From the NCBI GenBank assembly GCA_040219575.1, contig JAVJSD010000084.1, positions 1 to 19,279 on the forward strand: DNA of 19,279 nucleotides, in the 5' to 3' direction. This document shows positions 1 through 7,262 of this stretch, piece by piece (position 1 is the first letter of the stretch; every line of letters begins with the position of its first letter). The translations under genes were made by a program, and so were the position numbers. Source of the DNA: JAVJSD01 sp040219575 (lineage in GTDB: Bacteria > Planctomycetota > Planctomycetia > Pirellulales > Pirellulaceae). The notes beneath the pieces are model-generated. The model saw nothing but the letters and a program-made list of their open reading frames with translations. It searched no databases and was not told where the DNA came from.

Positions 1-2
1 TC

Positions 3-137
3 TCGACGGGGCCGCTGGAAGGAACCAACAACAAGATCAAAACCATGAAACGCCAGGCCTACGGATTCCGCGATCCCGAGTTCTTCCGACTCAAGATCCT
101 CGGCATTCACGAAACACAATACGCTTTAGTCGGATGA
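3..137 (+). pseudogene. C-terminal end of an ISL3-family transposase (cut by window edge)
   Basis: The first 44 codons read in one open frame up to a TGA. They contain the pattern GPLEGTNNKIKTMKRQAYGF followed by RDPEFFRLKIL, which is the typical C-terminal signature of ISL3-type DDE transposases (the stretch after the last catalytic Glu). The 5' part lies outside the window, so I cannot tell whether the element is intact. The terminal inverted repeat should lie within a few dozen bases after the stop, but without the other end I cannot place it. The last 31 bases overlap, in antisense, the 3' end of the neighbouring DUF1232-like gene. Confidence 0.8.
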
Positions 138-619
138 ACCAGAAAAGGTGTGCTCGTGAACTTCAAGAACAACGATTTGGCTCGCTCTTGCTCGGCCTCT
201 GACAGAGTCGGTGGACCGTAGGAGGCTGGAATGTCAAGTCGTTGCCTGATCTCGTTAACGGCATAGTTGGCGACGAACGCGTCATCGAGCAATCCAAACT
301 CGCCAAGTTTGGCGGAACAGAATTTGGCTGCCTTCAGGACATACAACAACCCGCCTCGGGCGATGGCTTGAATGTCGTCATCGCCCCGCCTGTCCAAGAG
401 AAACTTTGAGAGTTGTGTGACGTCACGCGAAAGCGACTCTTCAAAACCGAATTGCGGTCGAAGCGCCGCCGCCCATTTCGTGACTTTGCGCAGGATTTCC
501 CTGTCCGATTCGCCGCACCGCTCCTTCAGGTCGTCGAACGTTTGGAGAAAAAGCTCGCGATCAGCATAGGTCAGTTGAATCACGCTACCCCTTGGCGTTC
601 TGCCTCTCACATGGTGCAT
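107..619 (-). CDS. DUF1232 (YkvA-like) family protein, C-terminus probably altered by the adjacent IS
   Basis: This 170-residue protein is helical and soluble-looking. Around residues 82-127 it has the DUF1232 layout: an ARGGLLYVL segment, then GEFGLLDDAFV and a helix NEIRQRL. DUF1232 proteins are small and of unknown function, often membrane-linked. Here the usual 'PxDxIPD' segment is replaced by a charged/Cys-containing one. The last 10 or so residues are encoded antisense to the transposase gene, so the natural C-terminus was probably lost when the IS inserted. The ATG at 619 has no strong ribosome site; a GTG at 583 is an alternative. Family assignment is by eye. Confidence 0.55.
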   Translation of the reverse strand: MHHVRGRTPRGSVIQLTYADRELFLQTFDDLKERCGESDREILRKVTKWAAALRPQFGFEESLSRDVTQLSKFLLDRRGDDDIQAIARGGLLYVLKAAKFCSAKLGEFGLLDDAFVANYAVNEIRQRLDIPASYGPPTLSEAEQERAKSLFLKFTSTPFLVHPTKAYCVS

Positions 620-853
620 CGTTGTCGCAAATGACCACCTACTTGGGGAGATCCTACGCCATCGAAAGACAAGAATCGAGCGTTACCGAGAAAAACTTTG
701 AAATCGCTTCGGAGAACGGTCGTGGTCCGATCGGATACTACTGACATTAAAAAACGTACAGCTTTTGGAATCGTGGACTTCGGCAACGCTTGGTTGAAGG
801 TTAACGGCAGGTGTGGAGGTCAGTGCGTTACCGCGAACGAGCGTATGAATGGC
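620..853. other. Intergenic, no gene seen
   Basis: This short AT-richer stretch lies between the start of the DUF1232-like gene and the end of the kelch gene. It contains no ORF with a ribosome site, and I see no obvious hairpin terminator. Confidence 0.5.
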
Positions 854-3139
854 TCACCTCGCGGAAGGCGCTTTTCCGATGAGCCTTCTCGCGTTGAGTC
901 GCAGCAGGTGCGGACGAATGTCCTGCTCAAATCGGGGCGGCCAGAGCAGCACGGCCACTCGGTGAACGGGATCGTACTCCAACGCCACCTCGTGGACGAT
1001 GAACTGCGGCGTTCCGACTCTGAGCGGCACCCAGCGGTTTTCTGCGCAGAGATAGACACGTGCCCAAATCGGGTCGTCTTTGTGGGCTGGGCCGTAGGCC
1101 AAGATCGCGTCCTGGTCCGGGATGTAGACTGCTTCCCGCGTGGAAACGCCGCCGGGGGCCGGCTTGGGATTCTTGATCCAGCGGCGGTCCTTCAGCGATA
1201 GGAACCAGAGTTCCGGCTGCTGGTCTTCGCTGGCCGAAAGAAACACGAGTCGGTCTCGCTTCTGGTCGTAGACGATCGTCATGTGTTCGTTGCGGCGCGG
1301 CCGGGCGTCGCCGACGATCTCGATCTCCTCCCAGCCCCACGTGTCCGGCTGACCGGCTTCGCCAACGAATCGGTAGAGCTGCTCCGGCTCGTATCGCTGC
1401 CGGTTCTGATAGGCGAGCACACCTTGCGGCGTCGGGATGGCGATGGGGGAGTAGGTGCCGCCGCCGGGAAACGGCTGCGGGATCGGCTCCAGCCACTCGC
1501 GCCGCGTCGGATCGCAGAGCCACGTGTGCTTGACGACTTCGTTCGCTTCGCGGTCGTACCAGTCCGAGCCGCCGGCGTCTGTGAACACACCTAGCTTGCG
1601 AATCGGATCATAGGCACAGGTGTGGCGCATGTGTCGCGCCCACGGCTGATTGAAGAAGGTGCGGCCGGCGGGACGCCGCGCCCAGCGATCGAACGGCTCC
1701 GGCGTGAAGGCCGGCGTGCGGTCGATCGTGAAGCGGTTGGTCGCCACGTCGTAAAACGCCATGTCCGTTCCCTGATAGCCGCTGTGGCCGCCGCCCCACT
1801 TCATGGCGACGCCGCGATCGGTATCGAAGATGGCCGATCCCCACGTCCGGCCGGCGGTGCTCTTGGGCGGCTTCATCTCCACCCACTCGTTGTCCGGCAG
1901 CTCGGCCAGGATCTTGGCCTGCTGCTCGCGGTCGCCGGGCGGCTGGTCGTCGTACCACTGCTTGGTTCGCTCGGTCTTGTACGCCATGGTGCCGGGCGCG
2001 ACGCCGTCAATCTTGGCCGGAGGCGTCGAAGGATCGTAGCGAAAGCGATAGGTCTTCTGGCGATGATCGTACTTCGACGTCACCACCAGCAGCGCTTCAT
2101 CGGTGCCAGGCACGCTTTCGATGCAGGACCACTGGCTGCCGTCCATTTCCGGAATCTCTGCTGCGACTGGCGACCAGGTGTTCTTGCCGGCGTCGTACGC
2201 CCAGACCTGGTTCGACAGCCGCTTCACGTCGCGGTAGTCGGCCACGGCCTTGCCGCCCACCAGCAGCACGACGCCCGACTTCTCCAGATAGGCCAGTCCG
2301 TGGCAGCTACGGGGATACGGGCTGACCGGTGGTTTGCGCTCGGACCACGTCTGCGTCTTGACGTCGAACACCCAGGTGTCGGCCAGCGCCCGGTCCTGGC
2401 CGTCGCCGCCGAACAGCACGATCAACTGGTGTTTGCTGTCGTACACCATTCGCGAGTTGCAACGCGCCGGCGGCTCTACTTCCAGGTCGAGCTTTCGCCA
2501 GCGATCGGTGGTCACGTCCAGCGCCCAGGTATGCGGCCGGCCATCGGCACGGTCCACACCGCCGCCGCCGAACAACAGCACTTGCTTGTTCACCGGGTCG
2601 TAGCAGAGCGAACTCCACAACAGCAACGCCGGCGGCTGTTCTTTGACGCTGGCGTCGTGAATCAGCTTCCAGGTTCGGCCCACCGGCTCGTAGCTGAACG
2701 TCATGGAGGCGACGTAGAACACCAGCCGCCGGTTGTGGTCGTCCCAGCAGACCTGATAGAAGCTGTTGGTCGGCTCCGGCATCTTCACGCCGTCGCGCTC
2801 GTAGAACGCGCCCCGCGTTTCGCAGATGTCCCAGTCCGGCCACTGCTTGAAGTCGCCGGCCCACTGTTCGGCTGCGCCGGCGGGAAAGGCGTCGATCCAA
2901 CGGTCTTCGCCAACCAGGAAGTGCTGCACCTCATGTGCGCGGATCTTATGGGCGTGCGTTCTCGTTCCCCAGGAGACGAGCGCCTTTGCTGCTGGAGCGT
3001 AGACCACTTGGCTGAAGAAGTGGCCGCCGACATCGCTCTCGGCGACCTTGACGAATCGGTTGGCCTCCGTCTCGGCCGCAAACGCCGGGGACGCCAGGAG
3101 CAAGCTGACTGCTGCCATTCGGCCGACGCTCGAAATCAC
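854..3139 (-). CDS. Secreted kelch-repeat / galactose-oxidase-like beta-propeller protein
   Basis: This predicted exported protein has 761 residues. I chose the GTG at 3139 because GAGGAGAA lies just upstream and the next residues form a signal peptide (hydrophobic VSLLLASPAF, likely cleavage after AFA at residue 21). The open frame extends to 3391, but that extension lacks a ribosome site. Kelch-type blades are visible at about residues 179-215, 231-266 and 281-325, each with 'YDxxxxxxVLFGG' followed about 20 residues later by 'TWxxDVxTxxW'. A second propeller-like half follows, with WGGGHSGY, 'MAFYDVATNRF' and 'YDQKRDRLVFLSA'. Kelch propellers bind proteins or sugars. I see no catalytic signature strong enough to name an enzyme, so the function is unknown and the location is periplasmic or extracellular. 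Confidence 0.85.
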   Translation of the reverse strand: MISSVGRMAAVSLLLASPAFAAETEANRFVKVAESDVGGHFFSQVVYAPAAKALVSWGTRTHAHKIRAHEVQHFLVGEDRWIDAFPAGAAEQWAGDFKQWPDWDICETRGAFYERDGVKMPEPTNSFYQVCWDDHNRRLVFYVASMTFSYEPVGRTWKLIHDASVKEQPPALLLWSSLCYDPVNKQVLLFGGGGVDRADGRPHTWALDVTTDRWRKLDLEVEPPARCNSRMVYDSKHQLIVLFGGDGQDRALADTWVFDVKTQTWSERKPPVSPYPRSCHGLAYLEKSGVVLLVGGKAVADYRDVKRLSNQVWAYDAGKNTWSPVAAEIPEMDGSQWSCIESVPGTDEALLVVTSKYDHRQKTYRFRYDPSTPPAKIDGVAPGTMAYKTERTKQWYDDQPPGDREQQAKILAELPDNEWVEMKPPKSTAGRTWGSAIFDTDRGVAMKWGGGHSGYQGTDMAFYDVATNRFTIDRTPAFTPEPFDRWARRPAGRTFFNQPWARHMRHTCAYDPIRKLGVFTDAGGSDWYDREANEVVKHTWLCDPTRREWLEPIPQPFPGGGTYSPIAIPTPQGVLAYQNRQRYEPEQLYRFVGEAGQPDTWGWEEIEIVGDARPRRNEHMTIVYDQKRDRLVFLSASEDQQPELWFLSLKDRRWIKNPKPAPGGVSTREAVYIPDQDAILAYGPAHKDDPIWARVYLCAENRWVPLRVGTPQFIVHEVALEYDPVHRVAVLLWPPRFEQDIRPHLLRLNARRLIGKAPSAR

Positions 3140-3389
3140 GATTGGTTCTCCTCGTTCACTTTGGGTAACCGCGCCGACACATTCTAGCGGATGGAAACGA
3201 CCGGGGCGAAGTCGGCGGGAGCAATACGTGAACGATTGAACGACCAGCGGGCGGTAGTCGCCACTGACTGCCGCAATCCCGGTACAATGCATCAGCTTCG
3301 ACGTGCTGAGACCTCCACGCAACACGTCGGTCGTGGTTGCATTTCCACTCGCGTTGTCTCGTCTTTCCCCTTCGCAAATTGGAGCGACC
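3140..3389. other. Divergent intergenic region
   Basis: This gap lies between the GTG of the kelch gene (minus strand) and the ATG of a small plus-strand gene, so it should carry promoters for both. The kelch ribosome site (GAGGAGAA) sits at the left end. I could not identify convincing -35/-10 boxes. Confidence 0.4.
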
Positions 3390-3596
3390 ATGCCCTACGA
3401 CATCACTTTCCAATACGAATCCCAGCGATACCTTCCGCGGGCAGAAAAGCGGCGACTTCGCGCCGATTTTGAGGCGACGCTGCAGCGTCTCGGAATCCGC
3501 AACGACTTCCCCACGGAGAACGAAGCCCAGGCGGCGTTAGACGTGGTGCGGGAGCACTACACAGAAATGCCGTTGGAAGTTTCCGAATTCCATTGA
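3390..3596 (+). CDS. Small conserved-looking hypothetical protein (68 aa)
   Basis: The ATG at 3390 is preceded by GGAG at good spacing. The open frame continues upstream to 3303, but that part has no ribosome site. The 68-residue product starts MPYDITFQYESQRYLPRAEK and is charged and amphipathic, with no membrane segment or signal peptide. I do not recognise the family. It stands alone, 55 bases before the remains of the cupin gene. Confidence 0.6.
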   Translation: MPYDITFQYESQRYLPRAEKRRLRADFEATLQRLGIRNDFPTENEAQAALDVVREHYTEMPLEVSEFH

Positions 3597-3651
3597 CTCC
3601 ATCCCCTCGGGTTGGAGTGCATGCCGCACAACACGGGAGGAAATCGAGCCC

Positions 3652-3865
3652 GTGAACCACCCAGCCATCACCCGCAAGCCAAGTGAAGGCCGCCGCATCG
3701 GCGTCGTCGGCGATCTTTACCGGTTTCTCGCCACGGGCGAAGAGACTGGCGGCAAGTACGCCATGTGGGAGGCCATCGTGCCTCCTGGCGGCGGTCCTCC
3801 ACCGCACATCCACAGTCGCGAAGAGGAGTCGTTCTACGTCCTCGAAGGGCAGATGACAACGACCG
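3652..3865 (+). pseudogene. Cupin-domain protein, N-terminal half (gene interrupted)
   Basis: The GTG start has GGAGG 11 bases upstream. The first 71 codons are a normal small cupin start: YRFLATGEETGG, then PPGGGPPPHIHSREEESFYV with the metal ligands His52, His54 and Glu58/59, and the LEGQM strand. After about residue 71 the reading runs into an antisense transposase fragment and is no longer cupin-like. The second cupin motif is absent here. A matching cupin C-terminus lies about 1 kb downstream at 4842-4999, so this is the 5' part of a disrupted gene. The frame itself stays open to 4236, but that tail is not native. The boundary at 3865 is an estimate, good to about 15 bases. Confidence 0.75.
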
Positions 3866-3869
3866 GCCG

Positions 3870-4234
3870 AGGCGTGGTCGACGATGCGGAAGCCTGGGGC
3901 GCTGCGGCCGTAGAGCGGCTTCATGCCGGTGCGCACACCGCTCTCGTCGAGAAACACCAGGCGGTCGGCCTTCGTGCATTTCAGCTTGCGGGCGAAGTGA
4001 GCCCATTCGCGCTGCACCTCGTCGCGTTGCTGCTTGGTGGGGACGAAGGACTTTTTTTGCGAGTGAAACCCGCGGCGATGAAGATTGCGCTCAGTCGCGA
4101 GATACTCATCGGAAGCCGCAGGCGAGGGCGGATCTCCTCCAGCGTCAGGTCCGGCTCTTCCACGACCAGTAAGCACAGCCGGTCAAACTGCTGTGCGTTC
4201 AGCTTCGGCTTCGGTCCGCACGGTCCGTCGAGTT
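3870..4234 (-). mobile_element. IS630-family transposase fragment, both ends missing, frame change at a 7-base run
   Basis: The minus strand codes for an internal piece of an IS630-type transposase. First comes the HTH part (KPKLNAQQFDRLCLLVVEEP, then DLTLEEIRPRL), then the segment GFTRKK, and in another frame VPTKQQRDEVQREWAHFARK and LVFLDESG, the second catalytic Asp region of the DDE domain, followed by LYGRSAPG. The frame changes at a run of seven T's (4052-4058; A7 on the coding strand). The N-terminal start is missing: an in-frame stop lies immediately upstream of the homologous part. The last third, including the final catalytic Glu, is also gone. It is fused antisense to the cupin N-terminus, so it is a remnant and not an active element. 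Confidence 0.8.
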
Positions 4235-4244
4235 AGCTGTGCGT

Positions 4245-4523
4245 CTACTTGTTGACCCACAACGGGCGTGGAATGAAGCAGCAATCGCAGCCGAACTCGC
4301 TGTCCGGAAGAATCGCACCATTCCATTCCGACTCGACGAACAGCAGCTCGTAGCAGCCTTCCTGATAATCGTCGTCAACATCCAGGCGTAGCGACTTGCC
4401 TAGACGCTGGTCCGTCAGGTAGCTGGCTTTGCCGGTGACAACCTGCCGCCCGCGCGGGCTGTCGAGCAACACAGCGATCCGCTTCCCGTGGTACGGCGCG
4501 AGGTTCGTGGTCGATCTCACCAT
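4245..4523 (-). CDS. Small hypothetical protein (92 aa), second gene of a two-gene operon
   Basis: The ATG at 4523 overlaps the stop of the upstream KOW-domain gene by 7 bases (ATGGTGA), which suggests translational coupling. The product starts MVRSTTNLAPYHGKRIAVLL, is acidic in the middle (DVDDDYQEG) and has a CDCC cluster near the end. I see no signal peptide or membrane segment and recognise no family. Its stop lies only about 10 bases from the IS630 remnant, so the 3' end may have been trimmed. Confidence 0.6.
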   Translation of the reverse strand: MVRSTTNLAPYHGKRIAVLLDSPRGRQVVTGKASYLTDQRLGKSLRLDVDDDYQEGCYELLFVESEWNGAILPDSEFGCDCCFIPRPLWVNK

Positions 4524-4720
4524 CGCCGCGCTATCCTTTCTGTAAACAGTTGGTGGACGCGGGCGTAAATTCCGCGGTCCAGCCAGATGAGAACACGATC
4601 GGAGGCATCCTGTTCAATTACAGTGCCAATCTGTCCTTGGAGTGGTCCCGACGTCAAGACGACTTTTTCACCAGGTATCGCCGGCTGCCGCTTCTTCAGG
4701 CCCGACCCTGAACTTGCCAT
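4517..4720 (-). CDS. KOW-domain (NusG C-terminal-like) small protein
   Basis: This 67-residue protein starts at the ATG at 4720, preceded by GAGGGGAAA. An upstream ATG in frame at 4819 adds 33 residues but lacks such a site. The core reads PGEKVVLTSGPLQGQIGTVI, then a short strand ending VLIWLD. This is the KOW layout (Gly at the turn, GxxGxV) found in the C-terminal domain of NusG and in ribosomal proteins L24 and L26. KOW domains bind RNA or ribosomal and transcription partners. The N-terminal NGN domain of NusG is absent, so this is not a full NusG. It is translationally coupled to the next gene, whose role is unknown. The family call is reasonable; the function is open. Confidence 0.6.
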   Translation of the reverse strand: MASSGSGLKKRQPAIPGEKVVLTSGPLQGQIGTVIEQDASDRVLIWLDRGIYARVHQLFTERIARRW

Positions 4721-4841
4721 TTGCTTTCCCCTCGAACGTTGCACCGAACACTCTCTTGAAGCAACCGTTTTATATACGCGATGAAGCATACGCGAAAGGC
4801 ACCGTGCATGTCGGGGCACCGCGGTGACAACTTAAACCGTG

Positions 4842-4999
4842 TCATCTGGGAGCCGTGACGAACTTTTCCTCCGTCGGGGGGGGGCGATCATGTCAGCAAA
4901 AGTTGCGCAGTCAGTTCCGCCGCCGACTCAGGCTGACATCGAGAAACTCCTCGAAGCCGCTCCTCGGTACGGGATCGAGATCAAGCTGCCGGAGCATTG
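4842..4999 (+). pseudogene. Cupin-domain protein, C-terminal tail (other half of the interrupted gene)
   Basis: An open frame ending at 4999 reads DELFLRRGG, then VPPPTQADIEKLLEAAPRYG and IEIKLPEH. This PPPT-IEKL-APRYGIEI ending is typical of the small cupin proteins whose N-terminus matches 3652-3865. There is no ribosome site and no full domain, so it is not an independent gene even though an ATG occurs at 4890. A run of nine G's (4876-4884) in the middle suggests decay. Joining both parts leaves the middle of the cupin barrel missing or replaced. Confidence 0.65.
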
Positions 5000-5113
5000 A
5001 GGACACACAGGAGGACCGATGATTGCCAAATCCGGCAGCTCGCCGACGAATCCTTAGCCGCCCAAGTGCGCCGAGAAATGTCAGAAGAGCCGTAGATTAG
5101 AAGCGGCAAAATC

Positions 5114-5311
5114 ATGAAGCTCATTCGCGCTGTTTTCGGCTCTCTGTTCCTGCTGGCCGTCGCCGGCTTCTGTCTGTTCGGCTTCTTGGCGACGTTCGAG
5201 CCAACCGACAAGACGACTCAGTTCGTGACCTTTCGCATCGGCTACGCTGTGGTCGGCGCTGGCAGCTTGACTGGCATCGGCTTCTTGATTTTCAGGTTGC
5301 TCCGCAAGTAG
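5114..5311 (+). CDS. Small two-helix membrane protein, unknown function
   Basis: This 65-residue protein has two hydrophobic segments, at about residues 4-28 (AVFGSLFLLAVAGFCLFGFL) and 42-62 (IGYAVVGAGSLTGIGFLIF), and a basic C-terminus (RLLRK). It is probably an inner-membrane protein with both ends on the same side. The ribosome site is weak. It converges with the DUF6933 gene on the other strand, with only 9 bases between the stops. No family is recognised. Confidence 0.55.
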   Translation: MKLIRAVFGSLFLLAVAGFCLFGFLATFEPTDKTTQFVTFRIGYAVVGAGSLTGIGFLIFRLLRK

Positions 5312-5320
5312 CTGCAGCGT

Positions 5321-5836
5321 TTACTCGGCACCAAGTGTCTCCACCAATCGCTTGAAGACGTCTCTGGGGTAGCCGTACTTCCCGCCATCCGGCCCGACCA
5401 AAGCCGACATCGGCGTCTTGTTCAACTGGAACCCGATTTCGCTCGGGGCCACATCGTCGGCCAGCATGAACTTCGCGCCATGAATGTGGTCGTTCAGCGA
5501 ACCCGTCACCGAACGATTCAGCGCCTTGGCGAAGCTCACCGTTCCAGTGGATGGGGCGACGAACTTGCGGTAGATGAACTGCTGGCCGTCGTCGGCAGTG
5601 AAATCCCGAATCGTGTCCAAAGCCCGGCCGATGAAGATGCTGTCGTCGGTGACGCCTCGGCCGTACATCACGCACGAGTACAACGACGCCGTATTCGCGA
5701 GGAGGATGTACTGCGTGCGACCGGCGGTGAACAGGTGGCACGACCAGTCGGCGTACGGGTTCTCGTCCAGCGGCGTCTCGGTGAGCTTGCCGGCTTTGAT
5801 CTTGGTGCAGAGCTTTTGGGAAAGGCGGAGGATCAT
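5321..5836 (-). CDS. DUF6933-like protein (171 aa), last gene of the tag operon
   Basis: The start ATG at 5836 overlaps the stop of the preceding gene (ATGA), so it is very likely co-translated. The product begins MILRLSQKLCTKIKAG, and DWSCHLFTAGRTQYILLAN follows at about residues 30-50. This matches my memory of the DUF6933 opening (MxxRxTxKL ... DW ... RxQxxLxxN). The family has no known function. There are no signal or membrane segments, so it is probably cytoplasmic. The open frame extends upstream to 5860, but the ATGA start fits the operon better. Confidence 0.6.
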   Translation of the reverse strand: MILRLSQKLCTKIKAGKLTETPLDENPYADWSCHLFTAGRTQYILLANTASLYSCVMYGRGVTDDSIFIGRALDTIRDFTADDGQQFIYRKFVAPSTGTVSFAKALNRSVTGSLNDHIHGAKFMLADDVAPSEIGFQLNKTPMSALVGPDGGKYGYPRDVFKRLVETLGAE

Positions 5837-6246
5837 CGAGCGCTCTCTTCCAGCAACCACTCCTTCGCTCGCTCCACCAGCAGTAGGTCACGGGTGCATT
5901 GGCGGATATCTTCCCTGCGCATGTCTTCGACCTCGTCGGCGTCGAATTCGATCTCTTCTTCGCCCAGCAAGTAGCTGTCCTGCGGCTCAAACAGCGCCGG
6001 ATCGAACGGCTCCGTCTCTCTGGCGGTTTTCAGATAATGTGCAAGCTGCCACGGTTCAAAGATCGACCCAATCGCGGCGACGAAGGCCGGGATCTCTGCA
6101 CGGAAGTCAGTATCGGTCTCAGCGGCTTCAAGAAAGTCCAGAAACTTCTCGCCGACGAGGTAGTCGAGCGCCTTCTGCGTACCGAACTCTTCTTCGATGC
6201 CTCGGGCGGCTTCGCACTGGTCGGTCCAAGTTCTGTGGAGATTCAT
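5833..6246 (-). CDS. Acidic hypothetical protein, paralogue of the gene at 6888-7259
   Basis: The 137-residue product starts at an ATG that overlaps the Tag stop (ATGA, 6246-6243). It opens MNLHRTWTDQCEAARGIEEE, has a middle LEAAETDTDFRAEIPAFVAA and FEPWQLAHYL, and ends DADEVEDMRREDIRQC then LVERAKEWLLEE. All three blocks reappear in the same order in the gene upstream of tag, so the two arose by duplication. The linker here is longer and acidic (EPQDSYLLGEEEIEFDADE). The protein is helical and soluble, and I do not know the function. Tight coupling to tag and the DUF6933 gene suggests joint expression. Confidence 0.75.
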   Translation of the reverse strand: MNLHRTWTDQCEAARGIEEEFGTQKALDYLVGEKFLDFLEAAETDTDFRAEIPAFVAAIGSIFEPWQLAHYLKTARETEPFDPALFEPQDSYLLGEEEIEFDADEVEDMRREDIRQCTRDLLLVERAKEWLLEESAR

Positions 6247-6845
6247 GTTTGAGGCTTGCTGGGCTTTAGCTCGGCATGGCGGAAGCAGCCAACCAGATGG
6301 TCGTTTACCATCCCGATCGCCTGCATGAACGCGTAGCATATCGTGCTGCCAACAAACCGGAATCCCCGGCGTTTCAGTTCCTTGCTCATGGCGTCGGATT
6401 CGGGCGTTCGGGCGGGCACTTCGCTCATCGATTTCCACTTGTTCTGGATTGGCCGGCCATCGACGAAACCCCAGATGAATTCATCGAAACTCCCGAATTC
6501 TTCCTGGAGCGTGAGAAACGCTTTGGCATTGCCGATCGCGGACTCGATCTTGAGTCGATTGCGGACGATCCCGGCGTCGTTCAGCAAACTTGCCTGCTTC
6601 CGCTTGTTGTACTTCGCAACGACCTGCGGATCGAACTGGTCGAATGCGGCGCGGTAGTTCTCCCGTTTCTTCAGGATCGTCGCCCAGCTTAACCCCGCCT
6701 GCGCCCCTTCGAGGATCAGGAACTCGAACAGCAGGGGATCGTCGTGGACCGGCACGCCCCATTCCACGTCGTGGTACTGGATATAGTCGTCGCCTTTCGC
6801 CCAAGGGCAGCGGACGGGCTCAGCGGCGGGTTTTCGTTTCGCCAT
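6243..6845 (-). CDS. tag: DNA-3-methyladenine glycosylase I (Tag)
   Basis: Tag removes 3-methyladenine from alkylated DNA in the first step of base excision repair in the cytoplasm. The 200-residue product fits the family (E. coli Tag has 187). Visible motifs are RCPWAKGDDYIQYHDVEWGV with Cys13 and His25, EGAQAGLSW with Glu46 and Trp54 of the base-binding pocket, KRENYRAAFDQFDP, and near the end MVNDHLVGC with His183 and Cys187. Cys13, His25, His183 and Cys187 correspond to the structural zinc site of Tag. I prefer the ATG at 6845; a TTG at 6878 would add 11 residues, and neither has a strong ribosome site. Tag is the third gene of a five-gene operon. Confidence 0.95.
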   Translation of the reverse strand: MAKRKPAAEPVRCPWAKGDDYIQYHDVEWGVPVHDDPLLFEFLILEGAQAGLSWATILKKRENYRAAFDQFDPQVVAKYNKRKQASLLNDAGIVRNRLKIESAIGNAKAFLTLQEEFGSFDEFIWGFVDGRPIQNKWKSMSEVPARTPESDAMSKELKRRGFRFVGSTICYAFMQAIGMVNDHLVGCFRHAELKPSKPQT

Positions 6846-6887
6846 ACGTGGAATGCCAAGGTTCAAGTCGTTCGACAAACGATATCG

Positions 6888-7259
6888 CTACGACCGGTCA
6901 TCGAGAAGCCAACGCCTGCTCCGCTCAACCAACTGTCGATCCTGAGCGACTTGTCGAGCATCTTCTCGCAGCATCTCCTCGACTTCATCGGGATCGGACT
7001 CGTCGTCATCAAAGTTGCTCGTATCGATGGGCGCAGCAGGACCTGCCTCGTCGAGAAACTTGGTCAATTGCCAAGCGTTGAACATCGATTTGATTTCAGC
7101 GGCAAACGCCGGGACCTCGTCGCGAAATCGGCTGTCGGCCTCCGCTGCTTCGAGGTGGGTCCAGAACTCGCCAAGGAGGAATTCGAGGGCCTCGAACTCG
7201 TCCTCGATCCCTTCGGCGGCTTCGCAGAGTTCGATCCAGGTCTTGTGCGCTTCAGTCAT
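6888..7259 (-). CDS. Acidic hypothetical protein, paralogue of the gene at 5833-6246
   Basis: This is a 123-residue soluble, strongly acidic protein. Blocks shared with its paralogue are TWIELCEAAEGIEDEF, LEAAEADSRFRDEVPAFAAE, NAWQLTKFL, and DPDEVEEMLREDARQV followed by LVERSRRWLLDD. It starts only 3 bases after the stop of the upstream gene and ends 42 bases before the Tag start, so it sits inside the operon. No enzyme motif or membrane segment is visible and the function is unknown. Confidence 0.75.
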   Translation of the reverse strand: MTEAHKTWIELCEAAEGIEDEFEALEFLLGEFWTHLEAAEADSRFRDEVPAFAAEIKSMFNAWQLTKFLDEAGPAAPIDTSNFDDDESDPDEVEEMLREDARQVAQDRQLVERSRRWLLDDRS

Positions 7260-7262
7260 CGG

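Noticed and set aside
1622..3187. Long plus-strand open frame (521 codons) opposite the kelch gene
   Set aside because: It is antisense to a clear kelch protein with signal peptide and ribosome site; its translation is Arg/His/Ala-rich, typical of the shadow frame of a GC-rich gene.
3140..3391. N-terminal extension of the kelch protein
   Set aside because: GAGGAGAA and a signal peptide place the start at the GTG at 3139.
5020..5095. Possible tiny gene after AGGAGG at 5010-5016
   Set aside because: The ATG frame ends after 12 codons; a neighbouring frame reads QIRQLADESLAAQVRREM but has no start. It may be a frameshifted remnant, but I cannot support it as a gene.
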